The position numbers were made by a program, and so were the translations under genes. Under the pieces are notes generated by a model, which did not search any database, was not told where the DNA came from, and saw nothing but the letters and a program-made list of their open reading frames with translations. This document shows, in pieces, positions 12,231 to 26,042 of a DNA stretch of 64,000 nucleotides. Source of the stretch: Boletus sp. NGJ (Eukaryota > Basidiomycota > Agaricomycetes > Boletales > Boletaceae). The stretch covers positions 248,001 through 312,000 of the forward strand of contig JAGTXK010000139.1 of the NCBI GenBank assembly GCA_019096195.1. Direction: 5' to 3'. The stretch's first letter is position 1, and every line of letters starts with the position of its first letter.

Positions 12231-15200
12231 ATGTTCACCGTCAAGGCGACCTACAGGAATGAAACTCGCAGATTCACATTTCCAGAGTCTGTTCTTTTTC
12301 CTACATACAAGGAACTTCATAATCAGGTCCGTGACCTCATCGCTTGCCACCAGCCGGCGCTCACTCTCACCCTAGCTCTATCGAGTTTTCCCCATAAGCC
12401 ATAATTATTATCTATCTAGACTTATTTTCTCCCCCGACGCGTTCAAGCCTGGACGCATTTTGATTGGCAAGGAGGTGCACTCTGCCGAAGACTACGATTC
12501 TGATGTTGCCCCTTTGCGCCGTCTGTGGCCTAATCCTTTGCTGCGATTCACCGTCTTCGACGAAACTCCGTCAAAGGCGCCAAGTGTGACCTCGGAAATG
12601 TTGTCATTGTACAGCGCCCCAACAATTCCTTTGTCCGAGGTCACGCCCAAGTTGCAATCTCCTGTCGTGCCCCGCCACAGTTGTATATTACCTTTGAACC
12701 CACAATCATTCATACCTCCACCACCCCCACCCTCACCCCTGCATCCATCTACTTGCGTTCTTTCGCCTCCACCTCCACCATCTAAGATGACTCCTCCCCC
12801 GCCGATAATATTATCCCCTTCACCGAGTAAATCTTGTTCCCTTCGAAAGTATGGCACGGGGAGGACTGCGCCTTGCTGTCCTATTACGAAGGGCAAGGCA
12901 GATGTCGAAGTCTTGTTGTCCTCATTCAAAGAGGACCTAGAGCGTATTCTGCGCAAAACATTTGGAACCAGTTATGCGGAGAAGCAATCCGCCCCATTCG
13001 GCAAATGGTCTACCTCTACCTCTGGAGCCGCTGATGTCGATGTTGTTCCGTCTCAAACAGAAACCCCCCCTGTCAGTGCTAGCACAAACGCTTCTTCTCG
13101 ATGGTGTTTTGTCTGCAGAACCAGCTTCACCGGTGTTTGGCATGGTTGTATCAAATGCCCTTGGCATGCAGTCGTGAGTCGATATCGTACTCGAGAATTT
13201 TGACCGATTGTTTCATGAATTATCAGTGCCCCAGCTGTTTCCACAAGTCGCACAATGCTCATACTCTGAGTTTCGGACCCTCCCACGTCGTTGAGCAACG
13301 CTTGGCTGACTGCTCCACTCAAGTCTCAACGCAAATTGCAAGAGAACCCAAGGCTCGGTACGGCGTATCGGGAACTTGTCGATCATCAAGGCCTGTATCT
13401 TCTGGTCCGGCTGGTGAACCAGCACTTGCTGTACATCGTGACGTCATCTGTGATAGCTGCAATAAAATCGTTGTGGGTGTTCGCCATAAGTGTCTGGACT
13501 GCCCTAGTATGTCAGATGATCCAACTGGGACTTTCTTTCCTGATCCAGTTCCAGATCATGATCTGTGCACCACCTGCCTGGAATCCGGGGCAGCACAGCA
13601 ACACAATCCATTCCACGAGTTTTTCGACATAGAAACGCCGGGGCGCGTTTATGTCCACACTATCCTTGGTGGTGACAGGGATAGGTCGCCCGGAAACCGT
13701 CAACAGCTTCCTAGCTCCATTCACTCCCCAGTCACGCGACAGGTACCAGCTGCCACCCCTGCCGATTTATTTGTTCGTCATTCTGCAACCTGCAATCTCT
13801 GTGACTCGGTAATTGTCGGGGAACGCTATGTGAGTCTTTGTGCTGTATCTCAACCTCTCGGGCTGACGTTTGTGTGTCAGAAATGTGTTATCTGTCCAGG
13901 TGGAGCCTCTTCCACAGATTGTAACGTATTGACACTGATTCAACCAGACTTTGATACATGTTCGTCTTGTTTCAGGTTTGCCATTCCGCGTATATGGAAA
14001 TCAACAATCTAACCACCTGCCCATCTTTCAAGAATAACACCGGAGCAGCATCCGAGCCATGGGTTTGTAAAAGTGAACAAACCAGAAGACTTGATGGTAA
14101 GGATGTGGTGTCTGAAAAAAAAAGACGGTATCTTTGATCATGGGCTTTCTTAGATGCGTGACTCAGTTCCACTTCGTCAAGTTGCTCACCTTGCGGTATG
14201 CGATTGTGAGTTGTTTGTTCCGTTAGTTCATATACATTGTTGAGTATATTATGAACACAGCGTGTCAAAAAACGATTCGCGGTGCTCGCTACAAGGTAAC
14301 GAAATATACAGGCCGTTGTTCATAATCTGACCCCCCACAGTGCATGCATCCAGGTTGTCCCGATTTCGACTTGTGCAGTGACTGCGAGGCCCTTCCGATT
14401 CCTGTTCACCCGCTGAATCATCCTATGTTGAAGTTGAAGACTTCTGACGCTGTTATTCCTACTGTCTACAGGGTAGGGCAGACACACTCAATTGATGAAC
14501 CGGCCAGCCAAAAGTCTGCTTCGGTCCGCGGCGAGTCCAGATCCCCTGCTTTGCTTCACCGCAGCCCGCTCGCGACCCCAACGAAGTCACCCGAACTTTC
14601 ACCTATCGTTGTATCTGGTCAGGCTACCAATGTGACTGAGGAGGATCAAACACCTTTCGCTGAGGAATTCCTAAGCCCACTCGGTAGCCCCGCAAACAAT
14701 GTACTAGGGGCGGCACCCACTCCCCTCACTATTGCACCATCACATCTTCTAGTTGATGTCGCGGATCCACCTGGATCCCCTCAGTCGATACACCCACCAT
14801 TGGATATTTATTATCAGGTGTGGCCGAGAGTAAACCAAGAGATGATGCACCTGAATGCGGCGCAGGCTCTGAAAGTTGGGGATCCAGTTGTTAATTCCAT
14901 TGAAGACACTGTCACGGAATCACTTGCCCAGTCACTTGCCGCGGAAGAATTGCTGCCGTTAACTCGCTCTATTTCTTCTATTTCCCAGGCGGGTGAGCAT
15001 TGTGGGACGTGTCCGGCCTCTCCGGTTCCCGGTATCAACTCAATTGTCGATGGCTACCGTGCTCCTTCACCTATACCTTCAATGGTCCAGGAACCGAAGC
15101 GAATCGCACAACAATTCCCCGCTGATGATCAGCAGGAAATAGTCACTGCGAATTCACCATATGGGGATTGTCTGGACTCGGCTCTCGTAGGCGACACCAA

Positions 15201-15906
15201 CGTACCTGATGGTCAGGTCTTTCCCCCCGGAGCGGAGTTTGTCAAAGGCTGGCATATGACGAACAATGGTGGACTTCCTTGGCCGACGACCACCGAAGTC
15301 CAGTTTGTTGCTGGAGAGATGTTTTCCCCGGAATGCAGTGCAGCTTTAAAGGCGAAGGTTGGAGCCGTGTATCCAGGGCAAGACCTTGACATCTGGACGG
15401 GGGACTTGAAGGTATGTATTCACCCTTTACTGTAATGGAGGACGCAGCTGACTTCTGTCAAGGCGCCAGATGTCCCGGGGAGGTATGTTGGTTACTGGCG
15501 ACTAAATGATGGTCAAGGCTTCTTTGGGAGCAGTGTGTGGATTGAGTGAGTCATCGTAAGTTACCCGAGGACTTGCAACTGAGTCAAAATCAGTTTGACA
15601 GTCGCAGATCATAATTCTGATCAAGGGAGTGAACATTCGCTGGCAGCATCCTCAATGGTGATGCCTAGTGCACACCCCACCAACTCGGTCAATGCCAGTG
15701 ACGAACCACAAGGTGCACCCCAACCTTCGCTACCATCCTCTGAAACTGTGACGGACGAGGTTGGAGATCCTGAATCCGACATTTCTTCAGCGTCCCTTGT
15801 GAGTGTACCAACATCGGATGATGAGGATGCGGAGTGGCGGGATACCCGGACTCACTCCGAGCCCCTGGAATATGTGGTACTGTATGATAGCAACTCGGAG
15901 GAATGA
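12231..15906 (+). CDS. NBR1: NBR1-like selective autophagy receptor (PB1-like, four ZZ fingers, FW domain)
   Basis: Twelve exons keep phase to give 1,037 residues: 12231..12326, 12376..13173, 13227..13506, 13555..13829, 13881..13899, 13948..13975, 14033..14096, 14154..14205, 14261..14295, 14341..15411, 15463..15545 and 15594..15906. The N-terminus (MFTVKATYRNETRRFTFP) resembles a PB1 domain. A Pro-rich linker leads to four ZZ-type zinc fingers (about residues 273, 370, 470 and 535), for example CDSCNKIVVGVRHKCLDC and CDSCQKTIRGARYKC. The Ig-like NBR1 'FW' domain follows (PPGAEFVKGWHMTNNGGLPW to GSSVWIDLTV). The tail ends LEYVVLYDSNSEE, an AIM/LIR-like site. By analogy it links cargo to Atg8 on autophagosomes; in fission yeast Nbr1 instead brings hydrolases to the vacuole. 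Cargo identity is inference only. Confidence 0.9.
15868..15903 (+). other. Candidate Atg8-interacting motif (AIM/LIR) at the NBR1-like C-terminus
   Basis: The last codons read E-Y-V-V-L-Y-D-S-N-S-E-E. Y1027 and L1030 fit the aromatic-x-x-aliphatic core, with acidic residues on both sides. Human NBR1 uses a similar Y-I-I-I core. Inference from pattern only. Confidence 0.5.
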
Positions 15907-16114
15907 AAGGTTCGGTAGGACGAAACGTTTCGTCTCTTGTGAATCATATTCGTGTATATGTACTCGTTAAGTAAATGTATTGTGTTACGTGAGGCGTTTT
16001 GGGACACATTAGGGGTCTTTCAACTCTCTGTTTCTACCTCGTCTCCAGCCATCGAATACGGAGGCTATTGCTACAATCTGGCTCGACAGTCTCCATGCGC
16101 AACGCATCTCTAGC

Positions 16115-18515
16115 ATGTCTGGGGAGAAGAAACGTTGGCGAATGTCAACCCGTTTTCAAAATTTTACTGGCAAGCAAGGTCTACCACTAAGGCACTGTGG
16201 GAGCCGCGTGTCCAGTGTATATCTGTCCGACGACTCTTCCACGAATGGTTTCATCATCGTACCCGAGTTCGACGGCCCAGTACGAGCGGAGACGCCACAT
16301 GAAGAGTCCAACCATATCTCACACCTACCCCACCTACCTGCGGTCAAATCTTCTAACCCCTTACCCAACGGTGTTGACGGCTACCTCTATGACCTTGAAC
16401 CGATAGGTTCCCAACACCTTGGCGGAGGTTCCTGTGACTCTCCGGTCGTCAACGCAAGTCGGGATGACGATCTCACACATAGATTGGGTTCTGCATACGA
16501 GCACATCCGCTCCATGCCCTCTGCAGCATCACCCAAAGTCATGTTGTCTTCAGACCCTCAAATACTTCGGAAACAACTTGGAGTTCCACAGCACTCTGTA
16601 ATCAATTACCCGGTCCACTCTCCGCCAGATCTGCCAAACCCCCATACTTCCTCTCCTGAGTCCACGTCTCCTAGAATGTCACCTGCCACTTCATCAGACG
16701 TGTCGCACGCAAGAACATCAAAGAAGCTCGAGTTGCGCATAAATACAAATGTATCTCCTCGCCACCGCTTCCCGGACCCTTTTCAGCCTGCACAAAGAAA
16801 GTCCATGGTAACTGCACCGACCCATCCAGAAAACTCTCCCTCAGAACGCAGTACGCTTGGGGAACCTTGGAGTGCACACGATGCTTGTTCGTCGAAGGCT
16901 CAACTTCCCATGCCAAATCCATCGACGCTTGTCAAACGGAGTGTTGAGCAACCCATTGTCTCATCGTCCTCTTTTCCATCCACTCTACAAGCATTGAGAG
17001 GCGTTTTGCGGAAACCAGCTGTTGATACCCCGCCATCGACGAACGCGTCCAGGTGGCAGGTCTCGCTGCCTCAAATCAGACCACCGTCACCTTTTAGGGT
17101 TGATATCGTGAGTCTTTTCGCCACCTGTCATTCCGCATGTAATGCAGTGACAACTAGTAGCCCCTTCATCATACATGGCGCGACCGCCGAACCGACTTTA
17201 ATTCTCCGTCCGAGTCTCATGAGACAAAATCACGACGAGCCAGTGGAAGCACCGATATTCTTGCTTCCTTAGCCTGGATAGGGACTCCGCTAACGGCGTC
17301 GGGTCCTTATACCGCTAACCGTGGACGTCAACCGGCGAGCCCAGCATTTTTGCCGGATCGTTTCAACATGGCGATTGCTGTGGAGGACGACAGCATATCG
17401 GACGATGTCTTGGTAAACCAACTTGAGAAGGTTCGTAGGATAGGTAGTCCTTCCGACTGGGACAGAGACGTTTCGCCCTTGAGGTTCTCAGGCGATCCAC
17501 ATTTTCGCAACTTAAGGGAAGATGCAAACGGGCTTTTCCCCACGTCTTACCCGTCGTCCTCGCTGCCAAGTCCTGACCACCTTGTCAAACCTTGCGATGT
17601 ATCACAGCCTTTTCCCCTGACGTCGAAGGACACATCCTCAGGTTCGGATGATGCAGCAGTCTGGCAGGCAGCCAGGAAGGCGCTTTTATGCATTCGGGAG
17701 ATCATCCGAACGGAGAAAAAATATCAAGAGGCGTTGAAGATGTTGTTGAATGCCCAGGTTAGTCTTTTACCATTAACCTCACGACTGCCTCATGACTCCA
17801 CCTAGACTGCGACACCGCCTCCACCTTCAATGACTCCTTATGTCTCGGCACTCGTTCGGGCTTCTGAAATGCTTTTAAAATATTTCCTCGAGGATCCGTC
17901 GGCGTGGGGCGTCTCTACGGCCTTTGTCACGTCCGAAGACGAACTCGAGGCAACTATGGCATCTTGGTGTGCTGTAGTCGGAGGGTTTTTCACGGATGCG
18001 AATTATCCTCAGTCCAGTGGCTTGACAAGTAAATGGCGCCTTCGTAAATCTGGAATGATGTCGAGTTCTGCTTCTTCACCCATGACGAAACAAACCCTCA
18101 GCCCTCAGCTGCCCCCTATGATTTCCCCAATCAGCACTGCCAGCAAGACCAACGAGCGGACGAACGAAGAATCAGGGAAGTATCTCCTGAGTGAGCAAGA
18201 GAGAAAAACAACCTCCGTGTCCTTGCGTAACCCAGAATGCACAGCCAGTCAACCTCCTAGTCGGAAGCTCAGTGTCAGGGACCTCGCAATACAGCCAATT
18301 CAACGTGTGATGCGATACGTACTGCTCTATAGAGGTATGCTCCGTCGACCCTACTTTGTGTTGTTTCTACCCTCTCTATCTTAGATCTGCTAGATTGTAC
18401 CCCTCCGACGTCGCCGTCGCGTTTGCTTGTTGAGCGCGCTCTGGAAGCCGCCACGCGGATCGCCAATCATTGCGATAGAGCGCAAAGAAACCCTGCATTT
18501 TGCCGTGTTTCCTAG
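16115..18515 (+). CDS. Rho guanine-nucleotide exchange factor with a DH domain and no PH domain
   Basis: Exons 16115..17107, 17161..17757, 17806..18334 and 18385..18515 give 749 residues. The first ~490 are Ser/Pro-rich and disordered. The Dbl-homology domain then begins with AARKALLCIREIIRTEKKYQ (CR1). It continues through MTPYVSALVRASEMLLKYF and ends with the hallmark CR3 helix LAIQPIQRVMRYVLLYRDLL, then LLVERALEAATRIANHCDRAQ. The protein stops eight residues later (NPAFCRVS), so the PH domain that usually follows is missing. A low-complexity insert sits between CR1/CR2 and CR3. Role by family: GDP release from a Rho/Cdc42-type GTPase, hence actin and polarity control. The ATG at 16115 is the first suitable start, but an upstream non-coding exon cannot be excluded. 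Confidence 0.8.
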
Positions 18516-18784
18516 ACGTCTGCTGTCATCTCATGGGAGTTCGCTGACACTATCGTTTCAATATTTATTTATGCTAGCATATTGTCACCCGCAATCAGCG
18601 GTCGATCTGCAGCATTGCATGTACAGTACTCTCTCACTGTACAATGCGTAAAGATCGTAATGTATATTAGCTCATAATGCATGGCAACGAAGAGTTGCAC
18701 TCAAGAGCCTTCTCCTAATCGAAATGAACTCAACCATTAACATTTGTTGCCCCCAACCGTATACAAGATTGGGCCACGTGGTAT

Positions 18785-19801
18785 TCATATGAATTTTCCT
18801 GCAAAAATGGCGTCTTTCCCCATCAACTCCGTCCGTACGTGCACGAGTTTGGGAATCTGATCAGTGAGTAGTCGGCGGGCATTCCGAGAAAAACTAGATA
18901 ATCGCTCACACTTAGTTTATCTCCCGAAGTCCCCACTGTGTATCCCAACCCATTGTCCCCCACTAACGTTGGGGCCACAGTGACAATCAAAGTGTCAACA
19001 ACAGGAGATTCCCCGGGGTAGCGTGGCTGGGATGCCTCATTTAAGAATGAACCGATCACGCTCGCTCCACCTTCCACCATTACGCTCCGAATATCGTACT
19101 CGTATAACTTTCGCAGGAGGCTGGGAATGGATAGAAAGTCTACATTTTGGTTGAAATCACTCTTCGAGAGATGCAAAAGGTCGTACCTGATACACTTGGG
19201 ATTTCGTATACCACCGCTCCAGCGGCTTCAAGAACAGATTTGCGCGTATTTCTTTCTGCGCATGCTGATTCAGAGTCCGAGGCACAGAAAACCCAAGGTT
19301 GTTGACCCTTTCCATCTCTGTAATTTTTCAGCAGTTTACAGTCCGTACGAAGATGCAGGTGTGAATCCAAAACGACTGGACGTGGTGATTTCATGTGTAG
19401 TTTGACCGCTTCGGGAATCAAACGAACTAGAGTGACAAAGTTTCACGCAACGAACGGGCGTTGTAACAAGTTCTGCAAGCTTACCGTTAAGCTGAGGGTC
19501 ATCGTTGAGAGCCGTGCCTATGCCGACGACTATTGCATCGTGCATGGCTCTCATCCTAATCTAAGAGTCAGAAATGAACAGACAAGATGTCTTCCTCCAT
19601 AGAGGGGTGGTACCAGTGAGTCATAAGCATGCTGTCTGTGCCACTGAGGATAAGCTGCCTCCCCTTGCTCCCGGCAATTTTGCCATCCAACGACTGAGCA
19701 AATGTCAGAGTTATAGAGGGAATCCTATACCCCTCTCTATCAACTTTTTCGAGACTCTGCGAAGGAAGCACAGAGAGAAGAAACTCGCGCGCAGTGGACA
19801 T
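18785..19801 (-). CDS. RIB7: Diaminohydroxyphosphoribosylamino-pyrimidine reductase (riboflavin synthesis)
   Basis: Five exons (19801..19614, 19555..19485, 19426..19187, 19139..18910, 18856..18785) give 266 residues. The product starts MSTAREFLLSVLPS and shows the RibD-C reductase marks: TLTFAQSLDGKIAG, GTDSMLMTHWMRAMHDAI, VGIGTALNDDPQLN, RPVVLDSHLHLR, IRSVMVEGGASVIGSFL and PTLVGDNGLGY. It ends IPKLVHVRTELMGKDAIFAG. Enzyme role: NADPH-dependent reduction of the ribosylamino side chain of 2,5-diamino-6-ribosylamino-pyrimidinone 5'-phosphate, the second step from GTP to riboflavin in fungi. It converges with the RhoGEF gene and diverges from MAP2 (445 bp between start codons). All splice junctions conserve phase, and the size fits the family. 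Confidence 0.93.
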
Positions 19802-20246
19802 TGAAAAGAGGCTGCGCAGTGCGCAAGATGGACTCCTGATATTGACGTTACATAAGCGAAGAGCAAGGAAAAGAAGAAAAAGAGCTGGCAGTAGTGCTGA
19901 GCGACAAGAACAAAAGAGGGAGCAGGACATCTGCCATATAACACGTCGTGGTGGCGTAAAGTGTATGTCTGCGAAGAGACCCGTCATGGTGGTCTCGAAA
20001 TCCTCCAACGAGAATGCGATCCGTGCCAATGTGGTCGCATACGCGGAACGTGCCGAACGGTTTGTGTTGTGCACAACCGTGACTGGCCCCCAGCTGACCT
20101 GAGCGTTTGAGCGCTGGCGCTTCCAAATATCCTTCACAACAACCGTGAACAGGTGAGGGCTGGACGTTGGCAGTAAATGTATGGCGCTGAAACAGGTTAG
20201 ACCAGCTAATCTATTCTCCAATAGGAAAACCATCATCTGCTGAAGC
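19802..20246. other. Divergent promoter region between RIB7 and MAP2
   Basis: 445 bp between two start codons. Short reading frames occur on both strands, including a Lys/Arg-rich one, but none resembles a protein family. No strong TATA box was recognised. Confidence 0.4.
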
Positions 20247-21975
<1,729 letters not shown>

Positions 21976-22147
21976 GTTGGATGTAGTTTGAAAAATAATT
22001 CATTGGTCAAGTGGATCTTTGTTCATGTTTACGAAAACAAATCCCGAAGAGCCAAGGTGATCCCTCACTCCTTCATGTTCCGTCGACAGCCACCTTGACT
22101 TTACTCTCGACGTTTTCTCAGCCTAAAAAGTTCTACACCCTACTAAC

Positions 22148-24325
22148 ATGCTGCGAGATTCACTCCAGCTTCTTTGCGATGGCATCAACTCACCATCCCC
22201 TATAGCATCATCTCAACGCAAGTCAGTGACTAATCTCCTGCGTGATTTTGACAGCCCCGGTGTCTTTCCTCCTTCTGCTCGAGTTGACCGATCCCTTAAA
22301 TTACAACAACAAGACTCCATCAAACTTTGGGATGCATGGAGGTATCCTATTTTTGCCGTAAACAAAGGTTTGCAATCATTCCCCCATCTTTGCAAGGTGG
22401 AGCTTCAGATTTCTGAGCACTCCATAGCATCATCCCTTGCTCGAGACATTCTCATTCACCATATCTGGGGACCACGCAGAAGAACATGGGGCATCGAGAT
22501 GACAGTAATCAACAGTATGATGAGAGACGTTTCTAGGCACTCGTCATTAGCTGACATCGTGAGTGACTCGAATCGTATGTTCTGATTAGAGGACTGAAAA
22601 TCTGTCAAGACGATGGTTCGAATGGTAATGGGACTTGCAGGTTTAGCACCCCTCCCCGCAGATGCCCTGGTTACCCCTGTCACATTCCGCATCCGTAAGC
22701 GAAATCTCCGTGGGATATTGGCAGCTTTGGACGCAAAAGAAACTGGAACACGGGAACTTTCGGGTGAATGGGTTGTTGGGAAGAAACTATGGCAGACCTT
22801 GCAGTCGGACTACAGATCATCTCACCAGTCAGCTCACAAGAATGACGTTTTGGGGGATTCTTTGAACGGAGGTCCGTCCTCTTCTCGAAAGAGTCATTCG
22901 AGAGTCATTCTTTACGTGCATGGTGGTGAGTCGTTTCTATATTCTGAGACGGATGAGTTGGTTACATTACTCAAGGTGCCTACTACTCTTCGAGTGCCGC
23001 TTCCCATCGGAAGATAACGATACCGATGTCGAAATACACTGAGACTCGCATATTTGGTGCGTGATTTCCAGGTACAGACTTCGCCTTCTGACTAATTTCT
23101 CCCAGCAATCGACTATCGCCTTGCGCCAGAGACATGTTTTCCTGGTCCTTTACATGACGTAGTCAACGCGTACTTACGTCTCACGGAGGATCTTCACGTT
23201 CCTCCAGAAAACGTTGTGTTGGCGGGAGATAGCGCAGGAGGTGGTCTATGTCTAGCGCTGTTGCTCTATCTCCGAGACAACGACTATCCGCTACCTGGAG
23301 GCGCAATCCTATTTTCACCTTGGGTGGGTAAGTAGTTCGCCTGATGTCTTCTATGCTTGTCAATAGCATCGTAGATCTTACTCTCAGCTGCCCCTCCTGG
23401 GACACCAATGCCGCGTATGATATAGTCCCAACTCCAGGACCCACCGCGCACTTGCATCCCGTTGTGATGTATCTTGGTGACAGGCTCGAGGAATACTTGA
23501 CCCATCCATACGCTAGCCCATTATTCGGTAAATTTGACGGTCTCCCACCATTACTCATCCAGTGCGGAGAGGCAGAAGTTCTGCGGGACGAAATCATGCT
23601 TGTATCACACAAGGCATCGCTCGCAGGCGTTCATGTCCAACACGAGATGTATGAGGACGCAGTATGTACTCAAGGTCTTCACGCATACTGTATTCTTATC
23701 TATCTCCCAGGTCCATGTCTTTCAGGCATTCCCGTTTCTAGGCTCGGCCAACGAAGCGTTTATCTCGTGTCGCGAGTTTGTTTGTCACCAGCTCCCGAAG
23801 CTGCAAGCCTCCGCACCAAAGATTCTTGACAACTTTTGTGAAGCACGCCTCGACGATGACATAGACAACGACAACGTACGCGTGGTTCGTGGAGACGGTG
23901 TCGAGACCTCTTCGGGCAGACGTGATATGGAAGTGCAAATGAAGCACGACAACCCCCCTAATGATCAGAATCTCCCGAGCTGGGGACCGACCTCGCTACC
24001 CCCAGATGTCGCCTCCGATACCGATGAGACAGACACGAAGTCTGAGGTTGCTAGCTCGGTGGCAGCGTCTATTCAGTCGCATTCCGGCCTCCGCCGTATC
24101 AAATCAACGCTCTCCGTCTTCGCTGCGGAAAAACCTTTAACGAGGATGTCTGAAGGCACCTGCACGAGTGGTCACCATCCTAAATCCAGTTACTCGGTGA
24201 CACGTCCTTCGTCGCCGGGAATATTACACAAGGCAAGGAGTCATACGAGCATGACTTCTTTTGTCGAACAATGGACCTTATCTTCAAAAAGCTGTAGTAT
24301 AAGACAAGCACAAGTGACAAGATAG
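22148..24325 (+). CDS. Alpha/beta hydrolase, hormone-sensitive-lipase type, with a long disordered tail
   Basis: The first exon is 22148..22558 and the second starts at 22610; further short introns interrupt the catalytic core. The core carries the HSL oxyanion motif HGGAYYSSSAASHR (split by an intron after the second Gly), IFAIDYRLAPE, the nucleophile elbow AGDSAGGGLCLALL, and LIQCGEAEVLRDE near 23570 with the acid residue. The last core helix is AFPFLGSANEAF. A region of about 150 residues rich in Asp, Ser and Thr follows to the stop at 24325, without recognisable domains. Family members deacetylate sterols or hydrolyse short acyl esters; some sit in the ER membrane. The substrate is not inferable. 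The N-terminal ~200 residues, including a possible membrane-proximal helix, are poorly characterised. The catalytic core is firm and the exact start less so. Confidence 0.8.
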
Positions 24326-24424
24326 AGGACGTTCGCCTCTGTTGTTAACATAGTTCGGAACCCATAGCCTACATGGATACAATGTCCTCCGTTGTACATA
24401 ACTTGGTATATAGTCCAGTGATAT

Positions 24425-25967
24425 TTACCATCGCGCGATCCCGTCTTGCGAGCGATCCAATGATAGCATGCTCTTGTGAATTTCTAATTCTTCGACGACA
24501 TTTTGCAATGCGTTACGTTCCCAATTTCCAAAGATGAATCCCTCATAAAGCTTGGTCGTGGTCAACCATGCGATGAAGATGGTGATGAATACGAAGATGG
24601 GGTTGACCCACGGCAATGGGACCCAAGCAGAGCCAATGATGAGGCCCAGCAGCAACAATATACCAAGTGTGAAAACAGTGAGCTCGCGACGAGAGCGATC
24701 CTGAGAGATGCGGTATGAAGTTTGGAGGGCACCGAGAATCTCGGAGATCATCCCCGATGGCATTTCAGACGGGGCATCAGCCCAAGGCGACTCGGTCTCC
24801 TTGAGGATTATGTTGCCAGATAAAACGTCCTCTTGAGCTTTGCGCGCAGTGATAATGAGCGTTGCCTCCACTCCAAAGTGATCAGAATAAGAGCAGGTGT
24901 TCCCTGGGATGGGGTCGGTGAAAATGACCTTGGAATCACTGCATGTCAATCTATAGGCATCGGGGTTGTCCGAGATACGACTGGGCTGACGGAAAAGAAT
25001 GTAGTCAAGGCGCTTGCCTTGGAACATGCGCACCACTTCGCTCGCGGAGGGCCCAGAGTCGCGATAAGTGTTCAACGGGGAGTCAGCCGTTACGCCGTAT
25101 TTCTCTACCCCGTCGAGAGGAGAGATCATCCCCGTTGGTGGAGGAATGTGTGAGTGCGAAACTGTCCACGAGTCGCTCAATCCAGCATGACTGCGGATGA
25201 TATTCATAGCAAGGCTGCTCGGGATACTGTTGAAATCCCCAGTCTAGAAACAACTAAGCCAAGAATAATTGGAATAAAGTAATGTCTTACAGCTACAACA
25301 TAACGGCCGAGTTCCGCAGCTTGCCTAGTGACCTTTGCGAATTCCCAGGCATTTACTAGACGGTGGGTTCGATTATACTCCGGACCATCATCACCGCCTT
25401 TGGCGTGGAACTGGCAGGACACGATAAATATTTTGATGTCGAGGCAGAGTGTGTGAACGCACGTGAGTAACAAATATTTGCACCTCCCCAAGGGTGGGAT
25501 GGAATACAGTGACACTCCCAGCAGCCTTGCCGACATACCAATCTCCAGCAGTGACATCTGTCGGTTCGCCATTGAGAGAGTATGGCGTAATTGAAGTGGC
25601 GATGATCGGCCATTTTGTGAAGACAGCCAAACCAGCACCCAATGCACCACTTGACGGAAAGACGGCTCAGGTCCGAAGGCCGAATGGAACAGACGGCATC
25701 GGACATACCTATGGAAGAGTTTGGTATAAGGCAGTTTGTGGCAAACTTTGTCGTGAACTTGATTGTAATCTGCCTCTACCCAGATTTCCTGGAGGGCGAT
25801 GATATCGTAATTGGACCTCGAGAGGGCGCTAGCGATTGCCGCTATGCGCTCATTGCGGTCTTTAGAAATGTATTTCAAGCCCCTGGGAACAAGCTGTTAG
25901 AAGACCAAGAAGAGTACAGAGGTAGTACAGACCAGCAATTGAGGGTGGCGACACGAATTTCTTCCAT
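24425..25967 (-). CDS. ISC1: Inositol phosphosphingolipid phospholipase C (neutral sphingomyelinase type)
   Basis: Exons 25967..25933, 25882..25709, 25649..25463, 25410..25291 and 25243..24425 give 444 residues. The endonuclease/exonuclease/phosphatase fold is clear: MEEIRVATLNCWGLKYIS (N10), IIALQEIW (catalytic Glu, E44), FHAKGGDDGPEYNRTHR, TGDFNSIPSSL, RLDYILF and SYSDHFGVEA (catalytic His). Two hydrophobic segments at about residues 360-404, split by PLPWVNP, form the C-terminal membrane hairpin seen in yeast Isc1. Role by family: Mg2+-dependent cleavage of inositol phosphosphingolipids to ceramide at the ER and mitochondria, helping stress tolerance. It shares a 75-bp divergent promoter with the NXT1-like gene. 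Confidence 0.92.
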
Positions 25968-26027
25968 GGTGCCGGTGGTGGTGGGAGGGAGGTTGCTGGT
26001 CTGCACAGATCACCAAGACTCACGCTA

Positions 26028-26034
26028 CACGTGA
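26028..26034. promoter_or_regulatory. CACGTGA E-box in the ISC1/NXT1-like divergent promoter
   Basis: CACGTGA sits in the 75-bp gap between the two start codons (25967 and 26043). bHLH factors such as Cbf1 bind this core. Functional use is inference. Confidence 0.35.
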
Positions 26035-26042
26035 TCCCGACA

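Noticed and set aside
19794-20102. Lys/Arg-rich plus-strand frame in the RIB7-MAP2 gap
   Set aside because: It overlaps the RIB7 start and has no family features; biased composition explains its length.
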